This document shows, piece by piece, positions 22,972-31,120 of a DNA stretch of 31,898 bases (positions within the stretch are counted from its first letter, which is position 1; every line of letters starts with the position of its first letter). The DNA is taken from NCBI GenBank assembly GCA_016790225.1, contig JAEUOZ010000011.1, positions 1 through 31,898 of the forward strand. Direction: 5' to 3'. The notes beneath the pieces were generated by a model that saw only the letters and a program-made list of their open reading frames with translations, had not been told where the DNA came from and searched no databases. Position numbers and translations under genes: made by a program. Source of the stretch: Rubrivivax sp. GTDB lineage: Bacteria > Pseudomonadota > Gammaproteobacteria > Burkholderiales > Burkholderiaceae.

Positions 22972-23892
22972 ATGAACAGACCCGTGCGTGATCCGGCCAG
23001 GCGGCAAGCGCTGGCCGCCGCCAGCGGATGGCTGGCACTGGCAGCCACACCCGTCTTTGTGCGGGCGGCGCCGCCGGAGCGCTTCAGCGTGGTGGCGAGT
23101 TTCTCGATCCTGGCAGACATCGTGCGGCAGGTGCTGCCGGACGCTTTCGAGGTGACGGCCCTGGTGGCGGCGGATGCCGATGCCCATGTCTTCAGCCCGC
23201 GCCCGTCAGACGCGCAGCGCGTGGCGAAGGCCGACTGGGTGATCATCAATGGGCTGGGCTTCGAGGGCTGGATCACCCGGCTGATCCGCAGCTCGGGCTA
23301 TGCAGGCCCGGTGCTGGCAGTGACCGACGGGATCCGGACCCGTGGCCACAGCAAGAAGGGCCGCGATCCGCACGCCTGGCACAGCATCGACAACGCGCAG
23401 CACTTCGTGCAGCGCATCGCCGAGGCCGCGCAGCGCCGCTGGCCGGCCCAGGCGGATGCGGTTGGCGCGCGTGCCCAGGCTTATCGCGAGCGCCTCGCCG
23501 AGGTGGATGCGCGTCTGCGCACGGCGCTGGAGAGCGTGCCACGCGAGCAACGACGCGTGATCACGGCCCACGATGCCTTCGGCTACCTGGGACAGGCCTA
23601 CGGCATCGACTTCCTGTCGCCGCAGGGATGGTCCACACACAGCGCGCCGTCAGCTGCTGCGGTGGGACGCCTGATTCGCCAGATCCGCGAGCAGCGCATC
23701 CGTGCCGTGTTTCTGGAGAACATCAGCGACCCGCGCCTGATGCAGCGCATGGCCGAGGAAGCCGGCGTGCGTGTCGGTGGCACGCTGTACTCGGACGCGC
23801 TGTCCGCGGCCGGTGGGCCAGCGGACAGCTACCTCAAGCTGATGGAGCACAACGTGCTGACCTTGCGCCGCGCGCTTCAGGCCGCAGGCTGA
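22972..23892 (+). CDS. ZnuA-like metal-binding ABC substrate-binding protein (rightward set)
   Basis: A 306-residue cluster A-I binding protein. The N-terminus DPARRQALAAASGWLALAA has twin arginines before a hydrophobic stretch and may be Tat-exported. Metal-site candidates are H72 (DADAHVFSP), H134 or H137 (DPHAWHSID), H200 (TAHDAFGYL) and D275 (LYSDALS); histidine at the third site favours zinc over manganese. ATG 22972 has AGGAG eight bases upstream. It closes the rightward zur operon, and its stop is three bases from the stop of a convergent porin gene, so no separate terminator fits between them. Confidence 0.91.
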   Translation: MNRPVRDPARRQALAAASGWLALAATPVFVRAAPPERFSVVASFSILADIVRQVLPDAFEVTALVAADADAHVFSPRPSDAQRVAKADWVIINGLGFEGWITRLIRSSGYAGPVLAVTDGIRTRGHSKKGRDPHAWHSIDNAQHFVQRIAEAAQRRWPAQADAVGARAQAYRERLAEVDARLRTALESVPREQRRVITAHDAFGYLGQAYGIDFLSPQGWSTHSAPSAAAVGRLIRQIREQRIRAVFLENISDPRLMQRMAEEAGVRVGGTLYSDALSAAGGPADSYLKLMEHNVLTLRRALQAAG

Positions 23893-23895
23893 AGA

Positions 23896-24867
23896 TCAGA
23901 AGCGGTGGCGGACGCCGGCGCTGTAGTTGTTGCCGGTGCCCGTGCCGCTGAGCTTGTCGTTCATGAAGGCGCCGTACAGCTCGGTACGCTTGGACAGGTT
24001 GTGCGTGTAGCCCAGCGACAAGGTGCTGCGCTTGGCGCCGGTGCTGGGCTTGACCTGGCTCCATTGCGCGCGGACCAGGCCTGAGCCGGCGGGCACGGTG
24101 GCGCCCAGGCCCAGGATGTCGAAGTCGCGGCCGGTATTCTTGTTGTCCACGTTGCCGTACTGCGCGAACAGCTTGACCGACTTCAGGTCGTAGCTGGCGG
24201 CCATCTGCCAGGTGGCGGTGTCCTGCACCGTCGCGCCCTTCTTGACGTTCTGGTAGGCAAAGCCGGCCCCGAAGGCGCCGCTGAAGTACAGCGCGCTGGC
24301 GCCGATGTTGCGCCCGCCGTTGTTTTCAGCGGCGGCGGCCATCACCGTGGTGCTCAGGCTGCCGAGCTTGGGCAGGGCCCAGCGGATGGAATCGCTCCAG
24401 CCGGTGTCACCGGTGACCGTGCCGCTGGTGAAGTAGTGGCGGATGCTGGGGGAGAAGCCGAAGGAATCGCCCAGCGCGTTGAAGATCAGCGTCTGCACGA
24501 AGAGGCTGGTGGTGTTGCGGCCCAGCGTGACCGTGCCGAATCCACCTTCCAGGCCGACAAAGGCGTTGCGTGCCCAGAAGGTATCGCCGGTGAAGCGGCC
24601 GCCCTCGGCGGTGTCCGCGCGCATGAAGCTTTCCAGCGTGAAGACGGCCTTCAGGCCGCCGCCCAGGTCTTCAGTGCCGCGCACGCCCCAGAAGCTGGTC
24701 GTCATCTTGCCGCTTTCCACGCCATTGACGCTGGGGCCGCCAGGAGCCTGGGTCCGACCGATGGACAGATCGAGCAGGCCGTAAAGGTTGACGTTGCTCT
24801 GGGCGGAAACCGTGGCGGACGCAGCGCAGAGCGCGATACCGGCCAGCAGGGCTGTGCGGGAGTTCAT
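23896..24867 (-). CDS. General Gram-negative porin (Porin_4/OmpC-like)
   Basis: A 323-residue trimeric-type porin. The signal peptide MNSRTALLAGIALCAASATVSAQ is followed by SNVNLYGLLDLSIGR, the usual betaproteobacterial porin start. FWGVRGTEDLGGGLKAVFTLE and FVGLEGGFGTVTLGRNTT are conserved strand/loop segments, and the end YSAGVRHRF gives the terminal Phe. The ATG at 24867 has GAGGAA about eleven bases upstream. The gene stands alone, convergent with the zinc-binding protein gene. The solute is not predictable; shared control with the metal locus is not indicated. Confidence 0.95.
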   Translation of the reverse strand: MNSRTALLAGIALCAASATVSAQSNVNLYGLLDLSIGRTQAPGGPSVNGVESGKMTTSFWGVRGTEDLGGGLKAVFTLESFMRADTAEGGRFTGDTFWARNAFVGLEGGFGTVTLGRNTTSLFVQTLIFNALGDSFGFSPSIRHYFTSGTVTGDTGWSDSIRWALPKLGSLSTTVMAAAAENNGGRNIGASALYFSGAFGAGFAYQNVKKGATVQDTATWQMAASYDLKSVKLFAQYGNVDNKNTGRDFDILGLGATVPAGSGLVRAQWSQVKPSTGAKRSTLSLGYTHNLSKRTELYGAFMNDKLSGTGTGNNYSAGVRHRF

Positions 24868-24978
24868 GGGCTTGAGTTCCTCGTTCGTTTTTGGTGGTGA
24901 TGCCGTCAGGCGGCACCGAGTATCGGCCCTGCAAACTGCATGCCAGCTTACGCACCAAATCGGTGTTGCGAGAAAGCT

Positions 24979-26565
24979 TCAAGCGCCCGTTGACGCCTTT
25001 CGGGACCGCCGCCGCGGCTTGGCGACGGCCTCGGGAATGGTTTCTGCGGCGGCCACGCCCGCGGGCTTTGCACGGGCATCTTCGGTGGCCGCTGCAGCGC
25101 GCGCGCTGTTGCGTGGTGCCCGGGTGGCGCGCACGGCACGGGCCGAACGCGTCGACCGGGGCGGGGGCGCCAGGACCGCGGCCTCGAGCTCGGCAAAGGT
25201 CTCCATCGCATAGACCGCCAGGCGCTGGATGCCGGGCACCGAGGTGTGGCAGGCCGTGAAGCCGAAATCCATGTAGCCCGCGTAGCTGTGGCAGGTGATG
25301 TTCAGCGCCTGGCCGTGCGTGACGATGCTGGCCGGATAGATGGCGGTCAGCTCCGCGCCGCGGAAATACAGCGGTTTGTCAGGCCCCGGCACGTTGGAGA
25401 TGGTGATGTTGAACATCGGCCGCGTGCGCCCGCCGATGCCGCTGAGCAGCGTGACGATGGTCGGCGCCATCAGCAGCACGGTGTACTGCGTCATCGCCTG
25501 GCGCGGCAGGCCCTGCACATGCGCCTTGGCATGGCGCACCGACGCGCGGATGGCCTCCAGGCGCTCGGCCGCGTCCTCGATGTCGGTGCCCAGCGTGGCG
25601 ACGATGAAGCTGATGGCGTTGCCGGTGCCCTGGTCGTCCTTGGGCCGCACCGACACCGGGATGCCGGCGGTCAGCGACTTCTCGGGCAGGCTGCCGCGTT
25701 CCATCAGGAAGCGGCGCAGCGAGCCGCCGCACAGCGCAAGCACCACGTCGTTCAGCGTGCAGCCGGCGGCATCGGCCAGCGCGCGCAGCCGCGCCATCGT
25801 GAACTGCTGCGTGGCGAAGCGGCGCTTCTCGCGCACCCGGCCGTTCAGCACCGACAGCGGCGCATCGAAGGGCAGGGCCATGCCGTCGCCGCGCTCGCCG
25901 ACGCGGCGGATCATCTTGCCGAAGGCCGCCAGCAGCTGCGGCGCCGACGACAGCTGGCCGCGCAGCGCCTGCGAGGCCGCCGCCATCACGTTGGCCATGC
26001 TGGGCACCGAGGCATGGCGCTCCGACTTTGCAGGCTTGCCCTCGCCCGAGGACCAGAAGGGCGGCAGCGCCAGGCTCTTGGCCGCGTCGGCCGACATCGC
26101 CTGCTGCAGCATGCGCATGCCGCTGATGCCGTCGATCAGCGAGTGGTGCATCTTCACGAACAGCGCGAAGCGGTGGTGCTCCAGCCCCTCGATGATGGTG
26201 CATTCCCACGGCGGGCGGCTCAGGTCCAGCGGCGTGCTCTGCAGCCGGCCGACCAGCTCGCCCAGCTCGCGCTCGCCGCCCGGCCAGGGCAGCGCGGCGT
26301 GGCGCACGTGGTATTCCAGGTCGATGTCGTCGTCCTCGACCCACTCGGGCACCGGGTTCAGGTTGAAGGCGTACTTCAACCGCCGGTTCCACGGCGCGCT
26401 GAAGCCGCGGTAGGTGCGGAAGTCGTGCATCAGCTTGCGCAGGAAGTCGCGCGGCGCGTCCTCGGGCAGCTTGAAGATCAGCAAGCCGCCCACGTGGTTG
26501 GGCGTGGCCCGCGTCTCGGTCATGATCCAGGCGGCGTCCAGGGGGTTCAGGCGGGTGCTGGTCAT
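24979..26565 (-). CDS. WS/DGAT-family acyltransferase with basic C-terminal tail
   Basis: A 528-residue wax ester synthase/diacylglycerol acyltransferase family enzyme, joining acyl-CoA to a long alcohol or diacylglycerol for neutral lipid storage. The catalytic motif is HHSLIDG (140-146), preceded by PLDLSRPPWE (112-121); NDVVLALCGGSLRRFL and FNITISNVPGP are also conserved. The ATG at 26565 has GAGGAG nine bases upstream. Typical members have 450-480 residues; here residues about 471-528 form an Ala/Arg/Lys-rich tail without clear fold. It is divergent from the YCII gene. Substrate preference cannot be told from sequence. Confidence 0.93.
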   Translation of the reverse strand: MTSTRLNPLDAAWIMTETRATPNHVGGLLIFKLPEDAPRDFLRKLMHDFRTYRGFSAPWNRRLKYAFNLNPVPEWVEDDDIDLEYHVRHAALPWPGGERELGELVGRLQSTPLDLSRPPWECTIIEGLEHHRFALFVKMHHSLIDGISGMRMLQQAMSADAAKSLALPPFWSSGEGKPAKSERHASVPSMANVMAAASQALRGQLSSAPQLLAAFGKMIRRVGERGDGMALPFDAPLSVLNGRVREKRRFATQQFTMARLRALADAAGCTLNDVVLALCGGSLRRFLMERGSLPEKSLTAGIPVSVRPKDDQGTGNAISFIVATLGTDIEDAAERLEAIRASVRHAKAHVQGLPRQAMTQYTVLLMAPTIVTLLSGIGGRTRPMFNITISNVPGPDKPLYFRGAELTAIYPASIVTHGQALNITCHSYAGYMDFGFTACHTSVPGIQRLAVYAMETFAELEAAVLAPPPRSTRSARAVRATRAPRNSARAAAATEDARAKPAGVAAAETIPEAVAKPRRRSRKASTGA

Positions 26566-26743
26566 CGGGGCGGCTCCTCGGCGTGGCGTGCAGGGCAACA
26601 GGGCTGCATTCTGTTGCCTGGCCGGTGCGGCGCAGGGCCGCACTCAGGGTTTGTCGCTAGAGCCCTTGCGTCATGTCAGGCGCCGGTCGAACGTCTTGGA
26701 AGGCGGACCCGCATGTGGACGGGCCCGGTGGAAGGAGAACCCG

Positions 26744-27094
26744 ATGCATTCCTACCTGCTGCTGCTGCACGAGAACCCGGCCGATGCCGCCGAGGTCAGC
26801 CCGGCCGAGATGGCCGAGATCATCCAGCGCTACAAGGCCTGGTCGGCCGACCTGGCGCAGCGCGGCCTGCTGGCCGGCGGCGAGAAGCTCACCGACGACG
26901 GCGGCCGCCACCTGCGGCTGCAGGGCGGCCGGCCGCTGGCCACCGACGGCCCCTATGCCGAGGCGCACGACGTGATCGGCGGCATGTTCATCGTCAAGGC
27001 CGGCAGCGATGTCGAGGCCGAGGCGCTGGCCGCCACCTGCCCGCACCTGCAGGGCACGCAGTGGATCGAGATCCGCCGCATCGAGGCGCTGTAG
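26744..27094 (+). CDS. YCII/DGPF domain protein of ECF42 locus
   Basis: A 116-residue YCII-related protein with the DGPF-type motif, here TDGPYAEAHDVIGGMFIVKA. It opens MHSYLLLLHENP, typical of the family. These are dimeric ferredoxin-like fold proteins of uncertain activity that are regularly encoded beside ECF42 sigma factors, as here. The ATG at 26744 has AAGGAG at five to six bases. The next gene starts before or just after this stop, so the two are coupled. In known ECF42 systems the DGPF gene is a target of the sigma factor; this is inferred for this locus. Confidence 0.92.
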   Translation: MHSYLLLLHENPADAAEVSPAEMAEIIQRYKAWSADLAQRGLLAGGEKLTDDGGRHLRLQGGRPLATDGPYAEAHDVIGGMFIVKAGSDVEAEALAATCPHLQGTQWIEIRRIEAL

Positions 27095-28383
27095 CCGCCG
27101 CGCCCGACGGCGCCGCCCGCGCCCTGCAGCAACTGCTGCAGGGCCAGCGCGCCCGCGTGGTGGCCCACCTGGCGCGCGCGCTGGGGCTGGCGCAGCTGGC
27201 GCTGGCCGAAGACGCGGTGCAGATCGCTTCGCTGAAGGCGCTGCGGGCCTGGCCGCAGCAGGGCGTGCCCGACAACCCGGCCGGCTGGCTGTACCGGGTG
27301 GCGCAGCGCGCTGCGCTGGACACGCTGCGGGCGCAGCGCCGCGAGCTGCCTTGGCCCGAGGACGGCGAGGACGCGGCCGATGCCTTGCCACGGCTGCCGC
27401 CGCCGGCCGGCCGCTTCGCCGGCGAGCTGGACGACGAGCAACTGGCGCTGCTGTTCGCCGCCTGCCATCCGGCGCTGCCGGAGGCTACACAGGTGGCGCT
27501 GGCGCTGCGCCTGGGCGCGGGGCTGGAGCTGGCGCCCATTGCTGCCGGCTTGCTGTGCAGCGAAGCCGCGCTGGCCCAGCGGCTGGCCCGCGCCCGCCGC
27601 CAGCTGGCCAGCCAGGCGCTGCAGGTGCCGGCCGGCGACGAGCTGCCACCGCGCCGCGAGGCGGTGCTGACGGCGCTGTCGCTGGCCTTCCACGCCGGCG
27701 CGCGCGAGCGCGCCCGCGGTCACCGCATCGATGGCGCCGATGCCTTGCAGCTGTGTTGGGAAAGCATCCGCCTGGCGCGGGCGCTGGCCGCGCACCCGGC
27801 CGTCGCCCACGCCGATGCCGACGCGCTGGCCGCGCTGCTGCTGCTGCACGGCGCGCGGCTGACCGGGCAACTGGACGAGGCCGGCGACATCGTGCCGCTG
27901 GCCTACCAGCCGCGCGACCGATGGGATGCCGGCATGGTGCGCCTGGGCTTCCTGCACCTGCAGCGCGCGCAGCGCGGCGAGCGGCTCTCGCGCTGGCACC
28001 TGCAGGCCGGCATTGCCGCCGAGCACGCGCGCGCGCCCAGCGCCGCGGCCACCGACTGGGCGGCCATCGTGCAGTACTACGAGCTGCTGCTGCGGCTGGA
28101 CGGCTCGGCCGCACCGCGGCTGGGCCATGCCATCGCACTCGCCGAAGCGGGCGATCCGCAGGCTGCGCTGGTGGCGCTGCAACAACTGCAGCCGGGCTTG
28201 CCGGCGGTCTTGCAGGCCCATGGGCTGGCGGCCCGGGCGCGGGCGCTGCAGCGGCTGGGCCGCGCGGCCGAGGCCGCGGCCTGCCTGCAGCAGGCGGTGG
28301 CCGCCGCGCAGCACCCGGCCGAGGCGCGGCTGCTGCAGCGGCAGGCGCGGGCGCAGGCCGAAACCGACCCGCCCGCGGGTTAG
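27061..28383 (+). CDS. ECF42-type RNA polymerase sigma factor with C-terminal helical extension
   Basis: An extracytoplasmic-function sigma factor of the ECF42 (SigJ-like, DUF6596) type. The sigma-2 region has LAEDAVQIASLKALRAWP and PDNPAGWLYRVAQRAALDTLR. The sigma-4 region and DUF6596 start are DDEQLALLFAACHPALPEA and LARARRQLASQ. The long C-terminal part (about residues 200-440) carries TPR-like helices, which in this group is needed for activity, and there is no anti-sigma gene. The start is uncertain: GTG 27061 overlaps the YCII gene by 34 bp and gives 440 residues; GTG 27157 would cut part of the N-terminus. No ATG fits. Confidence 0.88.
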   Translation: MDRDPPHRGAVAAAPDGAARALQQLLQGQRARVVAHLARALGLAQLALAEDAVQIASLKALRAWPQQGVPDNPAGWLYRVAQRAALDTLRAQRRELPWPEDGEDAADALPRLPPPAGRFAGELDDEQLALLFAACHPALPEATQVALALRLGAGLELAPIAAGLLCSEAALAQRLARARRQLASQALQVPAGDELPPRREAVLTALSLAFHAGARERARGHRIDGADALQLCWESIRLARALAAHPAVAHADADALAALLLLHGARLTGQLDEAGDIVPLAYQPRDRWDAGMVRLGFLHLQRAQRGERLSRWHLQAGIAAEHARAPSAAATDWAAIVQYYELLLRLDGSAAPRLGHAIALAEAGDPQAALVALQQLQPGLPAVLQAHGLAARARALQRLGRAAEAAACLQQAVAAAQHPAEARLLQRQARAQAETDPPAG

Positions 28384-28400
28384 CCCTGAGCGTAGGGCCA

Positions 28401-28429
28401 TTGGCGGGAGCGCCGGGCTAGGCTAGACT
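28401..28429 (+). promoter_or_regulatory. Promoter candidate for the PEP-CTERM gene
   Basis: TTGGCG (28401-28406) and TAGACT (28424-28429) are spaced by 17 bases, each matching four of six consensus positions. The predicted start near 28436 lies directly before a perfect LacI-type operator. The hexamers are weak, so position relative to the operator is the main support. Confidence 0.4.
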
Positions 28430-28437
28430 TGCAGCAA

Positions 28438-28464
28438 TGAAAGCGCTTTCAGAATGCGCTTTCA
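28438..28464. promoter_or_regulatory. LacI-family operator with an additional half-site
   Basis: TGAAAGCGCTTTCA (28438-28451) is a perfect 14-bp palindrome identical in form to classical LacI-family operators. A second partial copy, TGCGCTTTCA, is at 28455-28464. They lie about 60-90 bp before the PEP-CTERM protein start. No LacI-family regulator is encoded in the window, so the cognate repressor must be elsewhere. Confidence 0.7.
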
Positions 28465-28524
28465 CAGAGCGGAGCCGTGGGGCCATCCGCCGCCGCCACC
28501 GAGTCGATCACCAGGAGACCCTTC

Positions 28525-29274
28525 ATGAAGCCGAGCCGCCTTTCCACCCTGGCCGCTGCCGCCCTCGCGCTGGCCGCCCCGCTGGCCGCCCAGGCCGCAC
28601 TCTCGCCCTACAGCCAGAACTTCGAAGGGCTGAGCGGATCCTCGGCGTTGAGCGGTGACGGCTGGAAGATCTTCGGCAATGTCTTCAACCCCGATGGCAG
28701 CTATGTCGGGGGCTATGGCGTCTTCGGCGCACCTAACGGCGGCGCCGGCTTCAGCGCGGTGGCCAGCGGCCAGGGCGGGCCGGCCCAGGGTGCGCAGCAG
28801 CTCGTCGTCTACAGCGATTACAACAATCTATCGCAACCCACCAAGTGGGTCGAGGCGCTGGTCTTCCAGGAGCGCACCATCGCTGCTGGCGACAGCGGCC
28901 AGTGGCGGTTCAGCTTCGATGCCAAGAAAGGTGATCTGAAGCCGGACTCTTCTGCCTACGCCTTCATCAAGACGCTGAATCCGGCGGCGGGCTACGCCAC
29001 CACGAACTTCGTACAGATCGACATGACGTCGATCTCGGGCGACTGGAATCGCTACGCGCTGTCGTTGGCGGTGGATGGCGCATTGGCAGGCCAGCTGCTG
29101 CAGTTCGGCTATGCCGCCAAGGCAACGAATTACACGGCCTCGGGCACCTTCTACGACAACGTGTCCTTCGCCACCGCCCCGGTGCCGGAGCCCTCGACCT
29201 ATGCGCTGATGTTCGCCGGCCTGGGCCTGGTGGGTTTCGTGGCGCGGCGGCGCGCCACGACGGCGCGAAGCTGA
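28525..29274 (+). CDS. PEP-CTERM sorting domain protein
   Basis: A 249-residue exported protein. It has a signal peptide (MKPSRLSTLAAAALALAAPLAAQA) and ends with the PEP-CTERM signal: VPEPSTYALMFAGLGLVGF then ARRR, the processing site for an exosortase. The middle is a beta-rich, acidic/aromatic domain with few charged clusters (QNFEGLSGSSALSGDGWKIF and later DNVSFATAP), which resembles a carbohydrate-binding-like jelly roll, though this is only an impression. ATG 28525 has AGGAG nine bases upstream. Its promoter carries a LacI-type operator, suggesting control by a sugar. The exosortase is not in the window. Confidence 0.92.
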   Translation: MKPSRLSTLAAAALALAAPLAAQAALSPYSQNFEGLSGSSALSGDGWKIFGNVFNPDGSYVGGYGVFGAPNGGAGFSAVASGQGGPAQGAQQLVVYSDYNNLSQPTKWVEALVFQERTIAAGDSGQWRFSFDAKKGDLKPDSSAYAFIKTLNPAAGYATTNFVQIDMTSISGDWNRYALSLAVDGALAGQLLQFGYAAKATNYTASGTFYDNVSFATAPVPEPSTYALMFAGLGLVGFVARRRATTARS

Positions 29275-29301
29275 GAGCCGATCGGCCCGCGCGGCTGCAG
29301 T

Positions 29302-29871
29302 TCAGGGCAAGGGACGGCGCCGCAGGCGCCGTCGCCGTTTCAGGCGCACCCGCAAGTGCCACACGCCGTTGACCAGCAGGTAGGCCAGCAGCGAGAAACC
29401 GAACGAGAAGATCAGCGTGCCTACCAGCAGGGGCTTGCCGACGTCCTGCAGCGTGACGACCCACTTCGACCAGCCGCTCAGCGCCGGGCCGGCGGCCTGC
29501 AGCGTGGCTGACTGGCCGGCCAGCACGCCCGGCTTGTGCTCGGCGTCGACCGGCTCGTCGAGCACGCGCGCACCCACCCACCAGGCGGCGTAGTACACCG
29601 GGCCGAAGGTGGGGGGCGTGTTCACCAGCGTGGCCGCCACGGCGGCCGGCACGTTGGCGCGCAGCGCCACCGAAAGCGCCGCAGACAGTGGAATCTGCGC
29701 AATCGGCGTGATGAACGCGAAGAACACGCCGATCGCCGCCCCGGTGGCCACGCCGCGGCGGCTCATGTGCCACAGCCGCGGATGCAGCAGCGAGGGCCCC
29801 AGCCAGCGCAGCCAGCGGTTGCGGGCCATCGCCTCGGGCGTGGGCATCAGGCGTCGAAGTCGGTCGAACAT
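29302..29871 (-). CDS. DUF2062 domain membrane protein
   Basis: A 189-residue DUF2062 protein. The N-terminus MFDRLRRLMPTPEAM and WLGPSLLHPRLWHMSRRGVATGAAIGVFFAFI (about residues 23-54) fit the family, followed by PIAQIPLSAALSVALRANVPAAV and the conserved NTPPTFGPVYYAAW. Three or four membrane helices are likely, and the end is strongly basic (Arg-rich, cytoplasmic). Function is unknown. The upstream gene on the same strand, an alcohol dehydrogenase, ends 32 bp away, so they may be co-transcribed. The C-terminal Arg-rich codons contain a strong hairpin. Confidence 0.9.
   Translation of the reverse strand: MFDRLRRLMPTPEAMARNRWLRWLGPSLLHPRLWHMSRRGVATGAAIGVFFAFITPIAQIPLSAALSVALRANVPAAVAATLVNTPPTFGPVYYAAWWVGARVLDEPVDAEHKPGVLAGQSATLQAAGPALSGWSKWVVTLQDVGKPLLVGTLIFSFGFSLLAYLLVNGVWHLRVRLKRRRRLRRRPLP
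29314..29332 (+). terminator. Hairpin downstream of the PEP-CTERM gene, inside the antisense gene end
   Basis: ACGGCGCC-GCA-GGCGCCGT is a perfect 8-bp stem, 40 bp after the PEP-CTERM stop, followed by CGCCGTTT. It lies inside the last codons of the convergent DUF2062 gene. It may end rightward transcription, but it could also be a by-product of Arg codons. Confidence 0.4.
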
Positions 29872-29903
29872 GGCCGGCCGGTTGAAGACGGGTGCGTGGG
29901 CGC

Positions 29904-31031
29904 CTACAGCGCCTGTTCGTACAACTGCGCGTACTGCTCGGCCGTCGGCTTGACCGGCGTGCCGAAGTGCGCCAGGTCGGCCAGCGCATAGGGCACCAGC
30001 TCCGGAATCATCTCGCGGGTGACGCCCAGCGCCGCCAGGCCGCTGGGCAGGCCGATGGCCGCATTGCGCGCGGCCACGGCGTCGGCCAGGTCGGCGCCGG
30101 CGTCCAGCCCCATCGCCTGGCGCAGGCGCACGTACTTGTCTTCACAGGCCGCGGCGTTGAAGCGCAGCACGGTGGGCAGGATCAGCGCGTTCAGCGTGCC
30201 ATGGTGGGCGCGCAGGTCCTCGCGGCGGCCCACCGCATGGCTCATCGAATGCACCGCGCCCAGGCCCTTGATGAAGGCCAGCGCGCCTTCGGTGGAGGCC
30301 ATCATCATCTGCCAGCGCGCATCGCGGTCGTCGCCTTGCGAGACGGCGCGCTCGATGTGCCGCCAGCCGCGGTACAGCCCGTCCAGCGCCACGCCGTCGG
30401 CCGGCGGGTTGATGCTGGGCGCCAGGAAGGCCTCGATGCAGTGGGTGATGGCGTCCATGCCGGTGGCGGCGGTCAGCAGCGGCGGCAGGCCCAGCGTCAG
30501 CTCGGGGTCACAGATCGCCACCTTGGGGATCAGCATCGGGTTGGCGATGGTCAGCTTGCGGCCGTCGTGCAGCACGATGACCACGCCCACCGACACCTCG
30601 CTGCCGGTGCCCGAGGTGGTGGGCAGGCAGATCACCGGCGCCACACCACGGATGTGCTTGGCGCCGCCCTTCAGCGGGTCGAAGCGGGCCAGCGGTTCAC
30701 CCGAGACGGCCAACAGGGCCACCGACTTGCCCAGGTCCATCGACGAGCCGCCGCCCAGGCAGACCACGCCGTCGCAGCCCTCGGCGCGGTACAGCGCCAG
30801 CGCCTCCAGCGTGGCGCGCTCGGTGGGGTTGCCGGGCGTGCCGTCGAACACCGGCGGCGCCATGCCCTCGGGCAGCGTGGCCAGCACGCGGTCCAGCAGC
30901 CCGGCACCGCGCACGCCCTTGTCGGTGACCAGCAGCGGCCGGCTGACGCCCAGGCGCTTGAGCTCCGGCGCCAGCATCTTGATGGCGCCGTGGTCGAAAT
31001 GGGTGGTGGTCAGGTAGCTCAGGATCGGCAT
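29904..31031 (-). CDS. Iron-containing alcohol dehydrogenase (group III)
   Basis: A 375-residue iron-dependent alcohol dehydrogenase family enzyme, oxidising an alcohol (or reducing an aldehyde) with NAD(P). The cofactor motif is GGGSSMDLGK (93-102), and PTTSGTGSEVS follows at 137-147. Metal ligands are D193 and H197 (GMDAITHCIEAF), H261 or H265 (HSMSHAVG) and H277 (HHGTLNALILP). The ATG at 31031 is the first start. Substrate is not predictable; relatives include butanol, 1,3-propanediol and lactaldehyde dehydrogenases. Confidence 0.93.
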   Translation of the reverse strand: MPILSYLTTTHFDHGAIKMLAPELKRLGVSRPLLVTDKGVRGAGLLDRVLATLPEGMAPPVFDGTPGNPTERATLEALALYRAEGCDGVVCLGGGSSMDLGKSVALLAVSGEPLARFDPLKGGAKHIRGVAPVICLPTTSGTGSEVSVGVVIVLHDGRKLTIANPMLIPKVAICDPELTLGLPPLLTAATGMDAITHCIEAFLAPSINPPADGVALDGLYRGWRHIERAVSQGDDRDARWQMMMASTEGALAFIKGLGAVHSMSHAVGRREDLRAHHGTLNALILPTVLRFNAAACEDKYVRLRQAMGLDAGADLADAVAARNAAIGLPSGLAALGVTREMIPELVPYALADLAHFGTPVKPTAEQYAQLYEQAL

Positions 31032-31120
31032 GGTGGTCGGGCAGGGCGGCAGTGGAGAACGCCCCTATTGTCCGTCCTGCCGGCACTCGGGCCAGCCTGG
31101 CCCGGTGGCGCGTGGGGCTC

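Noticed and set aside
26652..26695. TGTCGC and CGTC elements as an ECF42 promoter before the YCII gene
   Set aside because: The spacing between the candidate -35 and -10 elements (11-12 bases) is too short for a typical ECF promoter.
25246..27060. The upstream part of the long rightward open frame that ends in the sigma factor
   Set aside because: It runs antisense to the WS/DGAT gene and out of frame through the YCII gene; only the 3' part matches a sigma factor.
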